This document shows positions 16,154 to 21,925 of a stretch of 21,925 nucleotides of DNA, in pieces. A program made the position numbers and the translations under genes. Source of the DNA: Sergeia podlipaevii (lineage: Eukaryota > Euglenozoa > Kinetoplastea > Trypanosomatida > Trypanosomatidae); assembly GCA_030849805.1 (NCBI GenBank), contig JASANZ010001887.1:1-21925 (forward strand). Direction: 5' to 3'. The notes under the pieces are model-generated. The model did no database searches. It saw only the letters and a program-made list of their open reading frames with translations, and was not told the origin of the DNA. The stretch's first letter is position 1, and every line of letters starts with the position of its first letter.

Positions 16154-19100
16154 GGATAAGAAGATGAAGGGGTAGTGCAGCAGGAACGGGTAAGAGTGGG
16201 TTGATACGGCGCCAAAAGCCATGCACGCAGCACGCGCAAGCCACTTATCTGCAGTAACCTCTGCGTTGACAAACACGCGTTCCGCACGGAGCGAAGCATC
16301 CGGTCCCTCGCACGAGCGCTGCTATCGTCCTTACTATATCGCTCACTCACTCCACCATGAGCATCGTTGTAGGTGGCTTGCTTGCTTACTCTTTCACGAG
16401 CGCCGTCACCGCTGGTGTCATACGTCTCCACTGTGCTTCTGCTTCTCTTCGCCATCGTGGGAGCAGCAGTCGAGGCAACGCCTGTGCTGCTGCTGCTGAT
16501 GTTGAAACGGTCATTGCTCGCGTATGCAGGAGTCGTCGTCATATTAAGCAGCGGAAGGCGTAAGAGAACGATCCAATCTTCTCCCGCTACGCACGTAGAG
16601 AGCGCCGGTAGTAGGAAGCGAGCCCGTGCTAGTTGTCGTAACCGTGCGCTGGTGGAGAGACATGGGCTCGTCAATATGAGACCCACAAGCCGCAACGCAA
16701 TGAGGGGTACTCGCTCAGCGAGGAGCAGCGGCCTGCTGATCATGCGGGACAAGGTAAGCATAAAGTCATCTTCCACGAGAAGCTGTGCACAGCTGGGCAA
16801 AGACGATTGCGCTTGGAATCGACGCTTTCGCGTGTCTGCCCCAGCGGTGCCACTGCTCCTCGACAACGGCGTCGGCCCGCCTTGATTGCCGCCGCCGTCG
16901 CCGCTGCTGCCGCTGGCGCTATACCTAACACTATTAACATTTTTACAGCTGTGCGACACAGGCGTGGATGCAGCAGTGGCAGAAAAGATAAAAGGGCGGC
17001 GACGCGGTGCACCTTCGGGGGGTCCCATGTGTTCAAAGCCCAACGGATTCTGTTGAGAAGTACCTCTACGGGCGCCGCAGTAGTAAGTGTAGTAGTCCAT
17101 GGCTTCGCCCGCGCAAACAGTACAGAGAGCGGAGAGAATGTGCTGTATCCCGCGTACCTGCACGCGTGAGAGGCATTCTGCCAGATACGCAGCAGCGCCT
17201 CTTGTCGCCAAGTAGGAAAGAATCAACGCACGCGTGTCAAGTCGTGTTGTTGTGCTAGCCGTGAGCTCGTGGCGGGTCGTGACAGGAAAGTACTGAACAA
17301 GGAGGCTAAAGAAAAGAACTGTGCTAAACTCAAGATCACCCCGTACCTCCAAGACCTGCGCCGCGCTCATTGACGGTGATGGCGACACCTGAAACGAGGA
17401 AGAGAATAGCCTTGCTTGAGAAGAAGAAGAAGAAGTCTCAGTACAAAAGTTGCTATTGTGACTTCCAGTGTGGCTATGTCGTAGCATCTCATAGAGGCTC
17501 GATCTCAAACGCTGCTGCGCTAACCCCGACGATGGCAATGACTGTTGCTGTGGTGATCGCGGGAGATCTGCGGCAGCGGCGGCGTGTCTACTCCATGAGT
17601 GACGACCAAAGTTGTACGATTTCCATGAACCCGCAGCTCTTCTGATGGCATCGTTGATGTAATGGTTTTGCCCGAAGCTCTCTTCTTCTTTTGCTTCTTG
17701 GCTGCCGCTGCTCGCGTGTGGTGGACTATGGAGTCCATGAAGAACACCCCCCGGTGTGGCGAGGCAGTACTTGAGAAAGCTGCGAAGGTCAACAAGAATG
17801 CCTGCATGAAGACATCGATTAAAAAGATAACTGCAAAAGGGGATCCTTCCTTGCTTCCTTACGCTACGTTTCACTTCGTCATGCGACCCCTCGTCACTTC
17901 TTGTGCATCTCCACCGCCGCGAGCCTACCGCTCGCTCTCTCTCATCTCCCTCAGCCTCCATGTAGAGGGGTGTCCACAAAAAAGAACCAGTAGAAAGTGA
18001 ATGGTTTGATACTCTCGTCTTCGCCGGCGTCGTTGTCGTCGTTGTTGTTGCCGTGGGATATGTAGACGCACAAGCGCACATGCGTACCACTTCCACAAGA
18101 CATTGCACAACGTGACGCATGGCACGCAGAGTGGCAGTGCAACCCATTCGCTGGCACCGGCGGCGTACTTCAATTCTCTCTACCGCCGTTGTCCCCGCCT
18201 CCTCTGTCCTGTCTGCTTGTCTGGCACATGCGGACGCATTACTATCAGAGCAACCGGCCCCACCGTTCATATGATGTGGATTCGACCAGGCATTTGGTAG
18301 CTGCACATATCTTGGCAGCATGCGCAGCGTCTCTTCAGCATAGCTTGCTGCTAGCATGGATCCATTATCAACACCACTACTAGTGGTGACATCGCTTCCG
18401 TGAGCTGGTCCGCTGCCCCATGAGCTGCTGTTGATGCTGTTGTTACTCTGACAACCTGCAAAGCTGGTGTCCACGAGAGAGCTTGTTGCTGCAGTGCTTG
18501 CGTTACGTACACCAAGAAGAAACTCGGAGGATGCAAAGCTCGATAGTTCTGCGATGTCAGGGCCGCTTGAATGTGCGCCATGTCCATTTCCCCTGTCTCC
18601 ATCGCTGCCGACGGCGCCGTTTCCGCTATCGCTACGGTCTGCTCCTCCTCCTCCTCCCCCATATTGTTCTCCTCCACCGCCACCACGAGCACAAGCGTGT
18701 CCCTGCTCCCTCGCACCCGGTTGTGTGTGGACTTCAGTACGGTGGGCCTGCAGCTCCGCAAGAGTCCGGAAAGAAGTCCTTCCGCGTGCAAGGACGTCGC
18801 GAAGAGCGCGGAACAGCCCCGTCGTTTTCCAAACTCGGCAAAATTCCTCTTGACGCCTTGCCATCTGCTGCTGCTGTGCTTCATTGACCGGATCTTCGTG
18901 GGGGCCACACGCCGCATCTGGCTTTCGCGTTTTCTGGCTCAAGAGTGGTTCCATTGGGGGTTCCTCCTGCATGTCCAAGTGGGGCGGTAGTGTGGCATTA
19001 AAAGTTGACTGTGTGAGCAACCGAGTCAGTAAACGTGTCGCAGCAAGCTGCAGTCGAGGTGGAGGCTGGATAGCGCATGAACTGAGGATCGTCACCAGAG

Positions 19101-21723
19101 CCGGAACAATATTGGCCTCAACGAGAAGCGTCGCTAGACGATCGAGTGCTGCACGGGACTTTCTTGTGCCAGCATAGCAGCAGGGGGTTCCATCTTGAGC
19201 TGTAAAGAGACTCTCACGCAGCTGAGAAAGCCCACTGTCGCCCTCCAGTCTCGTCATATTCACATAGGACCCAGCAGCAGGAGACGGCGACGATGCGGCA
19301 GCGGAGAGAGTATCTAGCAAAGAAAAAAGTAGGTCGCACCCGCTGCATATCACTTCCTCTGCCTCTCGCCAATGCTCCTCCTCAGCAAATGCGCTAGGGT
19401 GCCTGTGGGGGTCGCCCTTGCAAGGACGATGAAAAGACTGGTGCTGGTTCGCGTGGCGTAATTGGCTTTCGGATTTGATGTTCATACCGCCACTGCCGCC
19501 ACCTACATAGCTACCCAGGTCTCCCCAGCGGCACTGCCCACCGAGTGGGGAAGGCGGCACATACGCAGCGTAGTTCTGCATGACCTTCCATAGAGAGGTC
19601 AGCAGGGTCGTGAGGGCAAGCGGAGGAGCCTCTGAGGGTGTCCTGGCACAGCCATCGTGCAATAGCGTAGCTTTGCTCTTTCCACCTTCTTTATTCCCTT
19701 TATGTGGTACAACGACCTCTTTGTTGTATTCGTTTATTTCATTATCACTTCGAGTCTCCGATGGGTCCTCAACTGTGGCCTCGTGGCGTACGCCGCCAAA
19801 CACCACATAAGCAGCATATGTCTGTCGCTCCGCCAGTGAGGGCACGCAGTTCTCGTCTACGAGTGTCAGCGCACACGCTAAAATACCTTCCATCACCCAC
19901 AGCTCTCGACGCTCCACCAACGAGACATCCGAAAGAAGACTGTAATACCGCTCGCTCACGCCTGCCGCGGGAGCGCTGCTGCTGCTGCTGCTGTTGCTGC
20001 AAACACCGGCATCCGCCGCAGCAACAGCAGCAGTGCCATCTACAAAAGCGCCTCCACCGCCGCCGAAGCGTGCCCCGTCGCGGTGCCGCATGCCAATCAC
20101 ATGTGCTTGTGCGGCGGGTGAGAAGAAGTTTTCCCGTTCCATTCCAGCACCAAATCTTGTTACGCCAGCCACAGGAACGGGGGGCAGCTGGGCATACGGT
20201 GTGCCTGCAATCAGATCTGCTTCACGGGTGGCTGCCCTTGAAGAATCAAACGGTACCGCTGTCGCAGCAGCAGCAGCAACAGTAGGGACTCGCATGCGGT
20301 CAGTGAAGTGAGCCTGACCGCCTGCTGAGGGTAGTGCCCCGGTACATGGCTTCCCCTCACGTGAGCCATCACGGGCGGCGGTGATGGTGGCTGTAGAAGA
20401 GGAGACCCCAGATAGCAGAAGGAGGTTGACAAGATTAGTGTGGCTCCGTCCACTCTCATTAATGAATATGTCAGAGCTGTCCTCAGGCTCCTCTCCCTGT
20501 GCACGACCCCACCACATATTCGAGGACTCCGATGATTGCGCACTGTCATCCTGGTGTGGGCGTTGCTGCAAGTGATGGTGGCGCTGCTGCTGTTGCTTGT
20601 CGTGGGCATCTAAACGGAGCTGTGCAGGGGCAGCAGCATCAACGGAGGAAAACAGCAGACGACACACCATATCCATGCAGCCAGAGCGGGCCATTCTCTC
20701 AACGTACATCAGCATCTCTGCTGACCACAGCGTAGCAGAGAGCGCGGGCAATGACTCGAAGAGCGGAGGCTCCACTGTGCCTCTGTGTTGTTGTCCAAGT
20801 GGTGAGCAAGATGCAGGGCTTGCTGCCGGTGTAGGGTGTGGACACCCAAAGCGCATCCACACCATCAGTACTGTACCCACTAACCACGCGCTATCTGCTT
20901 TGCAGGACCTAAGCACTTGTGTCACCTGATTACTAGGCTTCGAAGTTGCTTCTCGCCGTCCATCTTTTCTTGTTTCATGTAGATGACCGGCGTTGTGTGT
21001 GCCCTGCGGCGTGCTTCCTTTCACATTTTTATGCATGACGCCTACAGGCGTCGTACCTTCAAGTGTCGGGCATGGCAAACGTAAGTCGTACGTAGAAATC
21101 ACAGTGCTAACAAATCGAATTATGGCCGCCGCCGTTCTGGCGTCTTTGGCATACAGAAACAGTCTTAACAGGGCTCTAGAGAGCAGTCCAGTACGACTTA
21201 TAGTGCTCCACACGCTCTGTCGAATACTGCTTTGTGGCTTCTTTTGCTGATAATGAGCGGACGCGTGTAGCAGTGGCTCCTTCGCTGTCCCCCCAACAGC
21301 ACCAGCACTAAGATTGTTTACCATCGCCGCCACAGATGGTGGTGACAAGGAAGAGAGGCGGGCGTTCATCTCCAACTGCGCAGTAACTCCCAGTAAAAGT
21401 CGCACTGCCGCTTCAATGCCCTTTGGCGAGGATGTAAGAGAGCTAAATGATAAAGGTGGCGAAGGTGTCTCCGTTGCCACGGCCGGACACTTGATAGTGC
21501 TGTCACGGATACTGCCCACACTAACTTCCTTCCCATTGTAAGGAAGAGGGAGAGAGGGAGGAGAAGACACACAACTCTCTTTCACATGCTTCTCTACATT
21601 TCCAATAAATCTATTCAGTGACAACGAATTATTTTCAGTCACGTCACTACTACTGCCACTACTAGAGCTGTTATTGTTGTTGTTGTTGTTGTTGTTGTTC
21701 TCCTCCTCGATACTTCCTTCCAT
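16154..21723 (-). CDS. Very large low-complexity protein with ARM/HEAT-like helices, N-terminal part
   Basis: First about 1,856 codons of a gene that continues after the undetermined base 16153. I start it at the ATG at 21723; the frame is open to 21810 but only with a TTG. No other sense ATG lies upstream within the window. It opens with an Asn run (codons at 21671-21699) and Ser-rich sequence. Long Ser/Gly/Gln/His-rich stretches separate helical Leu/Ala-rich blocks such as LLSRALLRLFLYAKDARTAA (near 180-199), LATLLVEANIVPALVTIL (near 865), EFSTVLFFSLLVQYF (near 1463) and ISRPLLLAERVPLIALRL (near 1655). These resemble armadillo or HEAT-type repeats, so a scaffold role is plausible. No enzymatic motif was seen. 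I do not recognise the family. Read alone this frame ends at a TAG at 16123, ten codons past the ambiguous base. Confidence 0.8.
21671..21699 (-). repeat. Polyasparagine codon run at the start of the large gene
   Basis: About ten consecutive Asn codons, nearly all AAC, beginning nine residues after the chosen initiator Met. It is followed directly by a Ser-rich stretch. Confidence 0.85.
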
Positions 21724-21875
21724 GATCTCTGCCTGGCGAGTTGGTGGCGCTGGAGTTGTTCTGCTCACAGGTGTTGCCGCCTCCTCCTGTGGCTCCGCTT
21801 GAGAAAGCAATTCAACTTAACGCAAGGCAGACAAATGTATGCAAGTTATAAAGGGGGGAGAAAGAGAAACGAATG

Positions 21876-21925
21876 CTGTGGGAGGAGGGGGGGGCGAGGA
21901 GGAAACGGAGAGAAAACTAGTAAAG
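21876..21925 (-). promoter_or_regulatory. Candidate spliced-leader acceptor of the large gene
   Basis: The sense strand from the window edge is strongly pyrimidine-rich (T and C runs, 21925-21881), ending in CACAG with AG at 21877-21876. This would give a leader of about 152 bases, without any ATG, before the chosen start at 21723. It is the clearest acceptor-like site in the window. Confidence 0.6.

Noticed and set aside
21724..21810. 29-residue extension of the large protein
   Set aside because: It starts with TTG and is preceded by an in-frame stop; the ATG at 21723 is the first available.
1..21925. tRNA, snoRNA, retroposon or CRISPR-like structures in the spacers
   Set aside because: I saw only simple di- and trinucleotide repeats and homopolymer runs; no cloverleaf, regularly spaced repeat or reverse-transcriptase fragment was recognisable by eye.

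Overview
The window looks like nuclear DNA of a trypanosomatid (Kinetoplastea). Five intronless genes all lie on the minus strand, head to tail, separated by long AT-rich spacers full of simple repeats. There are no recognisable promoters. Upstream of each gene the sense strand has pyrimidine tracts followed by AG, as expected for spliced-leader trans-splicing of a polycistronic transcript. The two best-preserved families also fit: a NEK-type kinase and a MICU-type EF-hand protein in trypanosomatid-style form. Genus cannot be read from the sequence; the AT-rich spacers and Asn/Gln runs are unlike a typical GC-rich Leishmania, but this is only an impression.

In transcription order (right to left): (1) a very large low-complexity protein with scattered helical, armadillo/HEAT-like stretches, 21723-13119, split in this assembly by one undetermined base at 16153; (2) a 387-residue conserved-looking protein of unknown function, 12108-10945; (3) a BCS1-like AAA ATPase with a membrane segment, 9743-7398; (4) a MICU1-like calcium-sensing EF-hand protein of the mitochondrial uniporter, 5223-3388; (5) a NEK-family protein kinase, 2354-645. 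Genes 3 and 4 are both probably mitochondrial inner-membrane proteins, but neighbours in trypanosomatid gene arrays are usually not functionally linked.

The spacers hold no gene I can support, apart from one doubtful small ORF (13037-12735). They do carry a clear signal: on the sense strand, the stretch before each of the four complete upstream regions has no ATG at all for about 395 to 755 bases, then ATGs become frequent again just upstream of a pyrimidine tract. The opposite strand has dozens of ATGs in the same stretches. This suggests unusually long, scanning-compatible 5' leaders and marks where each mRNA probably begins.

I found no tRNA, rRNA, mobile element, CRISPR array or virus-like gene. 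Apart from the N-split gene, the main oddities are a large insertion inside the AAA core of the BCS1-like protein, a Gln/Tyr-rich tail on the kinase, and purine-rich tracts just after four of the five stop codons.
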